Assembly: GCA_947179485.1 (NCBI GenBank)
Contig: OX359249.1
Span: forward strand, 48,805,402 to 48,869,401
From: Allacma fusca
Taxonomy: Eukaryota > Arthropoda > Collembola > Symphypleona > Sminthuridae
Length of the DNA: 64,000 nucleotides
Direction: 5' to 3'
Made by a program: the position numbers and the translations under genes
The notes under the pieces: generated by a model
The model's input: only the letters and a program-made list of their open reading frames with translations
Database searches by the model: none
What the model was told of the DNA's origin: nothing
Shown here: positions 1-11,801 of the stretch, one piece after another
Numbering within the stretch: position 1 is the stretch's first letter
Layout: each line of letters starts with the position of its first letter

Positions 1-3000
1 TGAAATCCTACTACCCAAGAATTTTGTCTCTTCTCACATGTCGGCTTGAAGAGAAGCATGCATGGGAGATGAGAATGTCTCGCATTTTTTTGTACTTGTT
101 GAATTTTACGCCAATCTTCCCCCTGCCGTAGAAAAATTACACATGAGTTAATCCCTGCTAACATCCCAATTTTTTTTAAACGAGAACACAAGTATACAAC
201 ATTCCAGGATTTTCAGGTTCTGACATTCCGGTAAAAAATTGTTATTTATTGAAGGGAGGGCGCTTGTGCTTGTTTTTCAGGAAATACTTTCACGCCAATC
301 CCTACTCAGTTTATGTGTCAAATCATAGGCAGATCTAATTAAAGCTTTCTTCTGATACTTCAAATCAAACCCAGTTTGTGGAGTTTCCTACGGTTTGAAA
401 AAGCTGACGTAAAGTCACGAAGTGTAACTATCCTACGGTTTTGTTTGTATCATTGGTGCGGAAATGTATTTATTGCTAAATGCATGATATTTTGTCCTAC
501 GCTGAGAGATAAATTTGTTTCCTATCATTTCCCTCGAGGAAATGTAAATAAAAAAAAAGTTTGCTTTTAAAAATAGAAGGGACACTTAAAGCTGTAATTA
601 TTATAGGCTAGCTCTTGCAATAAAAAATGTCTGTATGAAATTGTGTGTGTAAAAAAAAAGCAAGAGGGAATGTATTTCAATGCAATTTGGCGCTCAATGT
701 TGCGATTTCCTCCTTACTTTCTGTCTACACAGGGCATTGCATAATTGTACATCACAAATATGATCACATGTAATTTTTGCTAATCTTGAATCTTGAATTT
801 GCCCCTGACAATTGTAAGTGTTAAAATAGGCGACAGCCACATGCTGAAAGGATTAGTAATTGACATCCATGCTGGTTTCCATATGTAAGCTATAATCCTA
901 ACTTTGGTCCATATGCACGCTCTTCCGGAGTGGTGACAAAATATGCTCACCAAAATATTACCTAGCCATGTTTCGTATGTTCATGTATATGTGTATATGT
1001 ATGCTTGTGCTCTTGATTTTCGTCGTGCAAGTCTCTTGAAATTGAAAGCAATGTTAATTTCCACAAGTGGCCACATTGGAATTTTATATACAAAATGGGG
1101 AAATCCTGAGGATAACGCAAAGGCGTTTGAGTTTATTTTAACAACAATAAAATGACTGTGTCTGGGTCTGGGAGATGGACAAAAAAAAAAGAGATTGGAA
1201 ATAAAATTCAATAGTGATTATAGTGCGAAGGAGGAAAAGTGAAAGCAATAATTTTAAGCTGAACCAAATTTAACGGTTATCCATCTCGGATTCAATAACA
1301 ACCCATGTTCCATTGCCTACGAGGCTCTTGATGGGATCGGGAAAACATTCTGTTTATTCAGTTTACTTTTACTGAGTGAAACATCATTCGACAACATTCT
1401 ATTTTCGTGGGCGTCCGGAAGTATTACGTAGATAGTTTATCCCCCGCCATTAATGTCACCAGACGTGACTGTCTAAAATGTATTAAATTGTATTCAATCC
1501 TCATGATATTCATTAAAAAAGCCTTGGCATGGATTGTGAGAGCGGGACAATCCTCTGGTCTAAATGCATGGGAAACCATATGCACGCGTGCAATCCGGTC
1601 TGGATTTAACTCCCAATTATACAGTCATCCTCCTGCTCAAGTACAATATTTTCTCATCTCAAGCTAATAATATAATCCAGGATGAGAAAAAGTCAAAGAT
1701 GGCTGCTTTTGGACAAGAAAGAACTAAAGTGTGCTGAAATTTCCCTATTTTATCTCTCTTCACTGCTTTCAATGCACCGAGACAAGGATAAGCTATATCG
1801 GAGGAAACACACAGACGTCAATGAGAACGACGACTGATTGCCAGCAATAAATAATTTTAAAGTACCTCAGCTCTTCTTTATCAGGATGATACATGTGCAC
1901 ATTCATTTTTGCCATTATGACAGTCTAATGCTCAGAATTGGCGTCTTGTTGAGTGAGATGGCATTTTTCAATAACCTAACCTTGGTTTCACTTGGCAAAC
2001 AACAAATAACCAATGCTTAGCCGGATATACCATAAAACACAAGGGATTGATACTTCTTCTCTGTTCTGTTTGTATACGTGAAGGAACTTTCTAGTCCAAT
2101 CCATGGCATTCGACAAAACCTCCGAAAATGTTAGTTTGTCGGTCCTATGAGTCTTCATTTACAATCCCATCGTCAGCCAAACCCAGTCATCATCGTATAT
2201 TGATCATAGGGTTTTCAAAGTTGGGAGAGATACAACGGATCTGACATGAGGATGTGATTCGGATAGGGTTCACAGTTGAGACACATAACGGATTTAGGAA
2301 TAAAATATGTGACGGCAGTACTATAGATATAATACACTCACAGTATCTATGTACATGCTCAAAAGTAGTAATTACTCTGTACTCAAGTTTCCTTGACCTA
2401 ACCTACTTAAAGCGAGGAGCCGACACGTTGGATGAAAATAAGACGTGTAATTAATCTCGCTTCGACCTGAGCTATTTTTTCCAAACGGCTCCTAGATTTT
2501 TAACCTTACCAATTGCATTACTTTTAATATGCACGGTACACAAGTATTTAGCTTATAGAGATGCATGCAACACTGAACCTTATAATATAACCTCGTACTC
2601 TCAAGTATTGCACCTCCCATTAATAATTAGGAGCCCAGTTTGAATTCTTGAACGGGGTTGACAAAAACACTTTCCTATAAATAATAACCTAAATCTATCT
2701 CATCTTCTGATTTATTAGGTTGTCAATGGGTTGGGTCGAACTCAAGGGAGCTCTCGAGATGCTCATGATTACAAATTACAATGCATATGACTGAAAATAA
2801 GTTTGCACAGAGACTTAGTGAGTGAGTTATGTCATTTTTTAATGAGTAACTTCTAGAATGACTGACACGAGCCGACTTCTTACCACAGGTTTCTTGCTCA
2901 CTACTCAACTAAACATGTTGTGTACTTGTAGGGCTGACAATAAGTACCGAATTCTGACTCATCAACTCCAGTTTAATGAGCCATTCAGCATTTAACGTTG

Positions 3001-3536
3001 GCGGTGGGGATGTGACGGAGTATACTAATTATAAATCCTCCCAAATACCAATACCTAGAGTAGTTGTCCCGACACAAAATGCTCATAATTGTACTTAAAA
3101 AGTTTTGAGGGAGGCACGCGGGTAAAAAAACTTGTACTTTTGAGAAAGATATTTTTTAAGGATTTAGTTCAAGTTTACGGTTGCACTGGTTAATTACGTG
3201 CAACTCTCGTTCCTGTAGTTTTAAAAGAGGAACACACAATAGGACAGCTTTACCCTGGAATTCTCAGTTGTAATTTGCAATCAATGAAATTTTTGGAAAG
3301 CTGTCAAAAAACTTTCCATCTGCAGCTCTGTCAGTGTCAGACCTTTAAGTTCAAGTAGCGACGGAAGGTGGGATGAATTATAGTTAGAATTCTCAGGTTT
3401 TCTATAAGTAGTTATCACAAGATGCATTCGAATTCAAGGTTTTACCAAGCTAAAACAGATGCATGCTATTCTGGAGATTTGTAAATGTTGTTGAGACTGA
3501 AGTTGTTCAAGCCTCGCCTTGATTACCGAATTTCAG
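1..3536. other. Intronic/upstream DNA of thin, no gene seen
   Basis: About 3.5 kb of AT-rich sequence with only short chance reading frames. The first thin exon in the window begins in the middle of the RING finger, so at least one coding exon (the N-terminal RING cysteines) must lie upstream. I looked here for the expected Cys-x2-Cys and Cys-x-His RING codons on the + strand and did not find them, so I treat this as intron. A short exon could have been missed by eye. Confidence 0.5.
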
Positions 3537-3928
3537 GTAAAATGTCCAGAATGCCGTGCAGAGCATCGCATTCCATACCAAGGAGTTCAAGCCTTCCCCA
3601 CGAACGTGACTCTACAGAGATTTCTGGAACTTCATGGGGACATCACAGGGGAACTCCCCGACCCGACCTCGAATCAAATCATGGAGAGATGTCAGATTTG
3701 TAGCGAAAAAGCTTACCTTAACACATGTGCTCATTGCGAGAAAAAAGTATGCCCAGACTGTAAAGATGCTCATACAGATGTAATAAAGAGAGAAATAGCC
3801 AGATTAAGTAGTCAAGTAAGAAGAGTTTTACATCGTCTTGAGGACGCTCTTAGTGTAACGGAAAAGAATTTATCAGGCCTTAAAGGAAACCAAGCAAATG
3901 TATTAGATGAAGTTGACGACCTAGTGAG
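3537..3928 (+). CDS. tn: thin exon: end of RING, B-box, start of coiled coil
   Basis: Acceptor TTTCAG before 3537, donor GTAACC at 3929. It starts in phase 0 with VKCPEC, which in the fly protein continues a RING begun in the previous exon, and ends with two bases of an Arg codon. It carries the B-box cysteine/histidine ligands. Confidence 0.92.
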
Positions 3929-6900
3929 GTAACCAACTCTCTGTGTGCTCAATTTTCTGCATGCTGTTGACGGGAAAAAATAATTAAATGAACCTCATGT
4001 AGAACTAACGGGACTTAATATTATTTTTCAGACGTTTTACCAAAGCTATTCAAGACAAAGGGAACCTTTTAAGAAATGAGCTGGAAAACTACGTGTCAAC
4101 AGAGTTAACCACATTGAATGGCCACAGAACTAACTTGCAGACAGAGATTTCTAATATACAATCGAATTGTGATCTAGTGGATAAACACATGGTGGCTGAG
4201 AACGCGGGCGTCACTTGGGATGACCAAGAACTGATGGACACTAAGGATGTGTTTTTAAAAACAATGGAATTTATTCGAAGTTTCGAGCATGAACCCGGGG
4301 ATCGTCGGATACGGTTCTCTGTAAATCAAGATCCCAATACAATTATTATCGGTCTAACTAACTTTGCGGATTTAATAATACCCAGCGCATTTGTTCCCAA
4401 CCAAAACTTTTTGGACCCAGTGCAAAAACAACCAGCTCAATCTGCAGGACTTATGAGATCCAAATCGGACCACAGGCTTGTTCAACAATATCGTGATATG
4501 GATGATTTGGATGACAAACCCACGAGCGCTAGGTCCAAGTATTCAAAATATGGAGGAGGGGGCGATGGAGAAGAAAGGAAATTTCGGTCAAGGTTTACAA
4601 GGAGATTGCATCAAGATGATGATGATGGTAGAGTAAGATTTAATGACGGGGATGACCGTCCCGCGGCTGTCTCTACCAAAGCACGAGTAATTGAGGCCGA
4701 TGATGCAGTCAAGGGTCCATTGTCAGGTGTGCTCAGATTACTAGACTCAACCCGAGTTCTGGAAAAAATCGTTGATCTAGAGTCTCCAAAGAAGAAACCC
4801 GCAGCTCCAGCAGGTCCTGCAGTTCCTCTGGCGGTACAGCAGCAAATGCAAATCATGCAGCAGCAACAACTTCGTCAGCAGCAACAACAAAGCGGAGTAC
4901 CAACCACTCCGACCGCAACACCCACTACCGCCCCCTGGCGTCAAGCTAGCCAAGAAAAGAGCAGCACGCCCAAAGCAACGACAGCCCCTGTAACTCGGAA
5001 ACCCTCCGCGGAGAAAGCACGTTCTGAGTCCGAAAGTTCCAGTAGTGATCAACAGTCTGGATCCTCTAGCTCTTCCAGCCGAAGTGTTAATACAGGTGCT
5101 AATTTTACCACGGAAGAAGTGAAACAGAGGTTTTTGAAGGGTAATACCCCACAAGGTACATCAACAGCTGCACAAGCAGCCGCCAAATCCGCCTCGCCTG
5201 CGGGTGCAGCTAAACCTACGTTCCGCCGGAATGTGACTCCGGTTGCAGCCAGCGTAAGCAAAGAAGAGGAAGAAACGGAAACCAGCTCGGAGGAATCCGA
5301 AGAAACTGAAAGTGATGAGCCCGCAGCTCCTCCACCTACCAATACAAAAGTAGACAAGACTGACACTGCGTCGGCAGTATCGAGGAGCACCGTTGGTCGG
5401 GACCGAGACCCACCTGCTTCAATTCGAACCAGAGCTGCATCTGCAGCTACTAGGGAAGAACCTCCGACACCTAGACGTAGAGAGAGCGAATCTGTTACTA
5501 CTAGAGCCAGGGATGAACCCATATCGACACGAACCAGGGATCCCCCTGCCCTTGAAAGACGTGTAAGCCGTGATGACGGTGCATCCGCATATTCTTCCTA
5601 TCGTAATCGGCAGCCTAAAAGCCCACCAGAGAGACATTATGGAAGTGGGACATCGGGAAGTGGTACTGGCACTTCTGCTGCAAGCAGGTATGTTCAAATG
5701 ATTCTTTTTAGAACTAAGTTTTCATAAATGAAGGCCGAAATAATTAAATGAATCAAATATCACATGAAGTTCATTATAATGGTAATACAATATGTTACTA
5801 GTGATTGCTAACGCCGAGCGGGGCTGCTTTTAAACATAGCCTTTTGTGAAAACATTTCATGCCAAAAACTGTAGTTCCTTTGAAATTGATCTGTGTAAAG
5901 GAAGCTTAAGATGCTAAAACTTTGTAGTAAGCCTTGACCTTTGCGGAGGAATTATTGTCCCAATGCTCTATGAGTAGGACAACAATAACCAATTAATGCC
6001 AAAAATCAACAAACTACTTCATAATTTCCAATGCCAGCCGAATAACTAAAAACATTAAATAAATAAATAATTAAAGAAATAAAGAAATAAGATTGCCAGT
6101 CAGGGGAAACTCCTGATATATGCCAGAATAGTGGAAAGGACGGAATACTCCAGTCTGGTAACAATAATTATTAGTGATTTATTAATAAGGATCGCTCTGG
6201 TACTACAGCTGTTCCAGGTCTCTACAGTGGGAAGCTCCAGATCACACTGAAGCTTCTCCCTTCTCACATCTTAGATGCTAAGCCTCACTCACTCGCATCT
6301 ATACAAAGTTGGCCCTAGATCCACTGAGGCCGTCTTAATGCAATCAAGGATTGCTACCTCCGTTACACCCTCCCCCGTGAAAAAAGAAAATCCTTCGGAT
6401 TTTATGATGGTGGTTTTGACGCAAAACGTTGACTTCGTTGCATTAGCTTCCTTTGGAATTCCTTCTTGGCTCGGACTTTCTTTCCACCTCGATGTTTATT
6501 TGCGTTTTAGTAGCTAATATGCGTACTCGTTCCTGCTTATCAAATGCGGTGTCAAACTCGGATTCGAAGTCATTTTGTATGCCTGCCCATGTAGTTGTAG
6601 CTGTAACCGAATTCTCATACCACTTCTGCATATCTCCCTTGAGAATGCCTCCTAATAAATAAACATATTTATCGGCTGTGTGATGTTGCAGCGTAAAATA
6701 TTTTTCCACCTGTGTAAAAAAATATTGCGAGGTCATTCGCTTTCTGTCATAGGATGGGATCTGCATATTTGCGTTGGCTAGTATGACATTCTGATTTGGG
6801 TGAGGATTCGGATTAGCAACTGGCACTGCTTGCTGTTGGCACACGGCCACTAATTGTTGTGCTGCTACTGCAGCCTGCTCGGCCATTCTTAAATAATTTG

Positions 6901-9900
6901 CACTATCGTTTTTGGCTTTCTGCATGAATTGCAGAACAAAAGCTTTTTCGGGGTCTCCTAAGCCCTGATACCATGCATCTGCCATATCGAGAGTTTTTAT
7001 GGTATTTAAATTTTGCGTTTGATTTGGTTGTTGAGCTCTTGCGCTTCTATTTATCTGCCTACGGGCCCGTTCTGAATTTGGGTCAATGTTAGGATTTGCC
7101 TGATTTATGACAGCTTTGTCTGCCTTACTCATAAACAAATTTGTTTGTGCCAGTATTGGCCATGAACTTTTAAAATACAAAGTTAAAAAAAAAACTTAAA
7201 AAATCAAGTATCAGCGCAATGATACTTACTATGACTCGTAACTACCAAGCGAGAGAAGATAAAAATGCAATTTAAACACAATGAGACAATACTGCTCTCC
7301 CTGATTGGTTAACAATAAAGCCTATCCTACCAGCGGAAAAACTTCCAGTGTGATCCGTAGCGACACCTGCGATTTACATGAACGTACTACTTTTTGCCCG
7401 TACTAACTGTTAGTTGAATTACAGCGTGGTCGTTCTATATGCTTCCTTTATGTACATATACCGCAGTGTCCCCTTGCTCTGATTTTTTTCTCTACTCTGA
7501 CATGGATTTATGCCTGAAGTACTATTCCCTTAGTTTATTGTACTTGAGAGAATGCCTGAGAACAAAATCTTAACTAAAGAAATACACTACCTTTTTGTGG
7601 AATCCTGAACAATTCTTTCCTTTTCACAAAAATGTATGATGATCCCAGATTTATTTTCAGAAATTATGTCAGTACCCTTAACCATAAACATAAGAAGGAA
7701 AAATAAATAACTAGCTTCTTATTGTTAGTTACCTCTACCAACCAATTCCTTGTTCATCATAATTTAGCATACATGACTAATTTCCTATTGTTACCTGTAT
7801 TTTTTATCAAAAACGCTATTCCGCCTGGCTTAATAATTTTAAATCATTTATAATAATTAATGGTTTATCCCTGAGACTAAAAGTGGTCTTTATTTGAGGA
7901 CAAAAAAAAAACCTTGCTCGAGGTCACTCAAGCAATCATGAAGCTACGGTTGCACCGAGCTATTTCTCACCAAAAAAAAATGTTTTTGGACCAATTTAGT
8001 GGACCTCGGACCTTTTCGTCATCAAATTTTGCAGGAGGGATCGATTCACGGTCGCCAAAGTGTAGTAAGCCTTGACCTTTGCGGAGGAATTATTGTCCCA
8101 ATGCTCTATGAGTAGGACAACAATAACCAATTAATGCCAAAAATCAACAAACTACTTCATAATTTCCAATGCCAGCCGAATAACTAAAAACATTAAATAA
8201 ATAAATAATTAAAGAAATAAAGAAATAAGATTGCCAGTCAGGGGAAACTCCTGATATATGCCAGAATAGTGGAAAGGACGGAATACTCCAGTCTGGTAAC
8301 AATAATTATTAGTGATTTATTAATAAGGATCGCTCTGGTACTACAGCTGTTCCAGGTCTCTACAGTGGGAAGCTCCAGATCACACTGAAGCTTCTCCCTT
8401 CTCACATCTTAGATGCTAAGCCTCACTCACTCGCATCTATACAAAGTTGGCCCTAGATCCACTGAGGCCGTCTTAATGCAATCAAGGATTGCTACCTCCG
8501 TTACAACTTATCATGGGAAGTAATTTTTTTAAATGTTGGGGATCGCATGTGAACTTAAATTTTTGCAGACAACCACTAAATACAACGTAACAAAAGCAAT
8601 AATTTTCGCATATTATCATCAATGTATTAGTACTATGTCTAGGTTTTTTCATGGGAACTCTGCAATCCAAAGGACATATGCTCATACGCAGCACGCCTGT
8701 AAAGCTATGTAAATTATGCAATGACAGGTGACCGCACTCGATAGGGGCTGTAATAATGACAGTAGGAATAACAGCCACTTACTTGCGTACAATGCAAGCA
8801 ATGTAATCCCGAAAGCTGCTATTCTTACTAATTATAATTGCACTAATTATAATACCAGGTATGGAACTTCTTCTACCTCATCACCTTATGATTATGGATT
8901 GTCCCGAAGTAGGACTGGAACGACCCTCTATGAACCTGAAACGCCCACGTCTCGTCTCCAAAATAAATACTTAAACCGGTCCCGACACAACCTCGGCGGT
9001 TCAGTGGACATCCCCGACGAGCCAGTTCGTCCTTCTGGTAATCCCTATTACACGGGTCGCTCATCCTATTTGGCCAAACGTAAGTATATGTTCTAGAAGC
9101 AGTTTTTTAACCATGTGTGTGTCTTTGTGGTTCTCGTTTTTGAAACTACGCGCTCATCAGAAGCTGGAACCACTGACCAGTGGAGTAGTAATGGTAGGGA
9201 AAAATCTCGGGACAAGTCGAAAATTCTCAGTAGATCCAAGTCGAGTCATGAACTTGCACAAGAGATAGAGGGGAAGCCTGAAGAGGAACAAAGTAGTCTG
9301 AGTTCATGGGCAAGATATTTGAAATCCAAGTATGGCAAAACCGCCAATACTTCCAATTCCCAGGAACCTTCTTCCAGCTCTGAAAATCGCACTCCAGAAG
9401 CTCCCTCCACAAGGGGGAAATCTACCTCACCCCAAAAATTGAGCTTGGCCACAAGTCAGTACAGTGCTAAGAAACGACTTGTGTTCAAGTTCGGATCCCG
9501 TGGAAGTGATCCAGGTTACTTCACTTGGCCTAGAGGTATTGCTTGCGGTCCTGACTCCAATATCGTTGTGGCGGACTCCTCCAACCACAGGATCCAAGTA
9601 TTTGACCAAACAGGGAAGTACATCAAAGACTTTGGGACTTACGGAAATGGTGATGGGGAGTTTGACTGTCTGGCTGGAGTTGCGGTTAATCGAATTGGTC
9701 AGTACATTGTATCGGACAGATATAACCATCGTATTCAAGTTTTTGACCCAAGTGGAAGATTCCTGAGAAGCTTTGGCTCACAAGGATCAACAGATGGGAA
9801 ATTCAATTACCCTTGGGGAGTTACAACTGATGCTTTAGGTTTCATCTATGTCTGTGACAAGGAAAATCATCGGGTTCAAGTATTTCAGTCGGATGGAACG

Positions 9901-10501
9901 TTTGTGGGGAAATTTGGCTTGGGCGAGTTAGAGCATCCACATTATATTGGCGTTACCTCTACGAATAAAGTAGTTGTGTCGGATACGGGTCATCATCGCG
10001 TTTATATATTTGATGTGAATGGAAAAGTCATTGGGTCAATTGGGACGGAGGGGATTGAGCATGGTCAATTTAAGTTGCCGAGGTAATTGTTAATTACTAC
10101 CATAATGTCATTGTCCAAATTCGTACTCTATTTTTTTATAATTTCGCTTTGGGTTTCTCTCGGTGTGTTGGAACAACGAAAACAATGCCAACACAACAAC
10201 AAACAAAAGCAGTAGTTAGAGTCCAATCCCCTCCGTCTGTACGAACGAAGTACTCTAATCACATTTGTTTAATTTGTTATGTTGCAGGGGCGTGGCAGTA
10301 GATGAGCAAGGGTACATTTTCGTGGGTGATTCGGGCAATAATCGCATTCAAATTTTTAACCCGGACGGACTTCACATACGGAGTTTTGGCGGTTGGGGAT
10401 GTGGGGATGGGGAATTCAAAGGATTGGAAGGGATCGCTGTTAATTCGCAAGGCAATGTTCTCGTTTGTGATCGGGAAAATCATAGAATTCAAGTGTTTTA
10501 A
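3537..10501 (+). CDS. tn: thin (abba), TRIM32-like TRIM-NHL protein, 5' end missing
   Basis: Five exons (3537-3928, 4032-5687, 8859-9079, 9161-10082, 10288-10501) join in phase to 3405 nt, 1134 codons plus stop. Seen: the second half of a RING finger (CPEC at residues 3-6), a B-box (Cys52, Cys55, Cys64, Cys67, Cys72, Cys75, His79), a helical coiled-coil-like stretch to about residue 200, a long Ser/Pro/Arg/Glu- and Gln-rich disordered linker, then six NHL repeats from about residue 860 to the end, each with a D-x-x-N/H-HR-I/V-Q-V/I-F core. The RING-to-B-box spacing and wording match Drosophila Thin/Abba, the TRIM32 orthologue. In flies this is a muscle protein needed for sarcomere integrity and a presumed E3 ubiquitin ligase. 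The first RING cysteines are outside the window. The third intron is swollen by a retrotransposon. Gene identity is firm; exon edges rest on GT-AG signals and phase. Confidence 0.93.
4032..5687 (+). CDS. tn: thin exon: coiled coil and disordered linker
   Basis: Acceptor TTTTTCAG before 4032, donor GTATGT at 5688. It continues the coiled coil (RFTKAIQDKGNLLRNELE), then becomes low complexity: an acidic/arginine segment, a Gln run, Ser-rich and Ala-rich stretches, and repeated RTR/RARD motifs. Long open frames on the opposite strand here are by-products of the codon bias. Confidence 0.92.
5923..6367 (-). repeat. 3' LTR of the retrotransposon
   Basis: 445 bp, direct copy of 8061-8505 with no difference seen by eye. 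Preceded on the + strand by the target duplication ACTT at 5919-5922. Confidence 0.93.
6368..6376 (-). promoter_or_regulatory. Polypurine tract of the retrotransposon
   Basis: GGGGGAGGG on the minus strand directly abuts the 3' LTR, the expected place and composition for the plus-strand primer. Confidence 0.75.
6443..7132 (-). pseudogene. Truncated gag of the LTR retrotransposon
   Basis: A 229-codon frame from an ATG at 7132. The N-terminal part is Gln/Asn/Ala-rich. The second part (YFFTQVEKYFTLQHH, then GDMQKWYENSV and WAGIQNDFESEFD) resembles the capsid-like domain of Ty3/gypsy Gag. The frame stops soon after, without a Cys-x2-Cys-x4-His-x4-Cys zinc knuckle, and no pol frame follows. Only about 75 bp separate the stop from the 3' LTR, so most of gag's end and all of pol were lost in one or more internal deletions. 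Family assignment is by overall look only. Confidence 0.75.
8042..8057 (-). promoter_or_regulatory. Primer-binding site, tRNA-Arg type
   Basis: On the minus strand the sequence TGGCGACCGTGA starts three bases inside the 5' LTR boundary. It is complementary to a 3' CCA end of the form TCACGGTCGCCA, which I recall for insect tRNA-Arg(TCG) and which mdg1/412-type gypsy elements use. The tRNA assignment is from memory. Confidence 0.7.
8061..8505 (-). repeat. 5' LTR of the retrotransposon
   Basis: 445 bp, apparently identical to the copy at 5923-6367. In element orientation it starts TGTAACGGAGG and ends in CTACA. It contains an AATAAA, a possible processing signal. Followed on the + strand by the target duplication ACTT. 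Confidence 0.93.
8859..9079 (+). CDS. tn: thin exon: Ser/Tyr/Arg linker
   Basis: Acceptor ACCAG before 8859 and donor GTAAGT at 9080. The exon starts with the last base of an Arg codon (AG|G) and ends with one base (C|AA, Gln), so it fits both neighbours. It encodes a disordered linker rich in Tyr, Ser and Arg. Confidence 0.88.
9161..10082 (+). CDS. tn: thin exon: linker and NHL repeats 1-4 plus start of 5
   Basis: Acceptor CATCAG before 9161, donor GTAATT at 10083. After about 100 linker residues the NHL domain begins (KRLVFKFGSRGSDPGYF). Repeats end in HRIQVFD, HRIQVFD, HRVQVFQ and HRVYIFD. The fifth repeat is split by the next intron at an Arg codon. Confidence 0.93.
10288..10501 (+). CDS. 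tn: thin last exon: NHL repeats 5-6 and stop
   Basis: Acceptor GTTGCAG before 10288. It completes NHL repeat 5 (NNRIQIFN) and repeat 6 (NHRIQVF), then stops directly with TAA. Ending right after the last blade is typical of thin/TRIM32-type proteins. Confidence 0.93.
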
Positions 10502-10572
10502 TTTCAGTAACGTGGGAGAAATTATCAAATTTTTGATTTTTGTGTAACAATGTGCCACATAAAATGATACAA

Positions 10573-10578
10573 AATAAA
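10573..10578 (+). promoter_or_regulatory. Polyadenylation signal of thin
   Basis: AATAAA 72 bp after the thin stop codon, the first such hexamer downstream. It would give a short 3' UTR. Confidence 0.6.
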
Positions 10579-10970
10579 TTATCCTAAATGCTCGTCGTTT
10601 TAATTATTCTTGTTTCCTCTTGTATTCTAGTTATGACACGACCACAAGTCCCGAAGCATGCAAATAACGGTCGCAAAATTCTAGTATCAATTTGTCTTCT
10701 TTTACGTTTGTTTTCCAAAAAAAGGTTAAAACTTAAGCAAATCAATTGGGAAGAGTAAAAATTCAAAGGAAGAAACAATATCCCAGTAGTGAAACACTGT
10801 GAATCAGTCGAGTGCAGTAAAGCATGAAGCGACAATAGACATAGCCTTGCTAAAATTTGAAACAACATCAAATTAACACATGCTAATTATAAGCATACAT
10901 ACATAGCTCTGACAAACAGTAGAAAAACCAGCCCGCAGTGGTAATAAACAATTTTTACAGTAACTGCAAT
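10579..10970. other. Convergent intergenic stretch
   Basis: Between the thin polyadenylation signal and the candidate signals of the minus-strand C12orf56-like gene. No coding signal or repeat seen. Confidence 0.5.
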
Positions 10971-11040
10971 TTTATTTACACATCTAAAAATCCTCTTATC
11001 CCGTATAACAATATGTAGCGTAATGCAACGGTAGCAATGA

Positions 11041-11046
11041 TTTATT
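11041..11046 (-). promoter_or_regulatory. Candidate polyadenylation signal of the C12orf56-like gene
   Basis: AATAAA on the minus strand, about 640 bp after the stop codon. A second copy lies at 10971-10976. Either could end the transcript. Confidence 0.4.
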
Positions 11047-11683
11047 CTACATAGGTGTTCCGTCAAGGTGCCGGTATAGTAGAATGCAAAGGTATAACAA
11101 CAGTAGATTGATTTGTAGTATAATAATAGTGGACTCTACTCATGTGTCCTAACTAATTGTAAGTTGTCAATACTAACCAGTCAGGAAATATGATTTAGCA
11201 GCAGTACATGTGCAATGTGCACTCTCCCATTCTCACAAGGAGACAATTGAAAATTCATACTCGTGGCGACTCTTTACCTTGCATTACAATAACCTGAAAT
11301 TTACAAATAGATCGGCTTGCGAATAGTAAAAAACATTAAAATACCATTTCATATCGTAACATCGTAAGCACATACAAACAACAATAAGTTAAACAAGAAT
11401 TAAAATAATCACATGGTTGACGAACAGAGCCGAAGGAAAGGTACAAACCTCAAAGAATAAAATATTCTAACACTACTGTTCACAGATATTCTAAAATGAA
11501 ACATTGATTAATTAAATGATATTTAAATATTGTGTGACCCCTTCCCTTTAAAATTTGGCTGTGACAGAATTTACTTGTGACTTGAGGAGATTGATTCACA
11601 TTATTGAGTGGTAAAGTGTTACAACGACGGTTGACACAGCCAGGAAAAGAAACCGTGAGATTTAGCGCTGATTGCCCCGTTTT

Positions 11684-11801
11684 TCATACTTCACTTTCCA
11701 TGATGTCCTTACGGAGCTCGTCAAAGAGAAACACGAGCTTGGACTTGATGGGATATCGATCAGAGACTTTCATGGAAATACAATTCCAGTGGATGAAGTA
11801 C
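11684..11801 (-). CDS. C12orf56: C12orf56-like last exon
   Basis: Strong acceptor (TTTTCTGCCCAG). Encodes FIHWNCISMKVSDRYPIKS, then KLVFLFDELRKDIMESEV and TGA. It reads as a genuine coding exon; membership of this gene is inferred from strand, position and phase. Confidence 0.6.

Larger units (their letters stand above)
5923..8505 (-). mobile_element. Internally deleted Ty3/gypsy-type LTR retrotransposon
   Basis: A 2583-bp element, antisense to thin in its intron. Two direct 445-bp terminal repeats (5923-6367 and 8061-8505) read the same at every base I compared, and each begins TG and ends CA. The 4-bp target duplication ACTT lies at 5919-5922 and 8506-8509. On the minus strand, a primer-binding site begins three bases after the 5' LTR, and a G-rich purine tract abuts the 3' LTR. 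Between them is only a leader of about 0.9 kb and a truncated gag; protease, reverse transcriptase, RNase H and integrase are absent. Intact ends with missing pol mean it could have inserted only with proteins supplied by a full-length relative. The identical LTRs imply a recent insertion or gene conversion. Superfamily placement rests on the gag, target-site length and tRNA primer and is not certain. Confidence 0.92.

Noticed and set aside
4611-5697. Several long antisense frames (up to 157 codons) opposite thin exon 3
   Set aside because: They mirror the biased Ser/Arg/Pro codons of the real exon and have no splice context or known domain.
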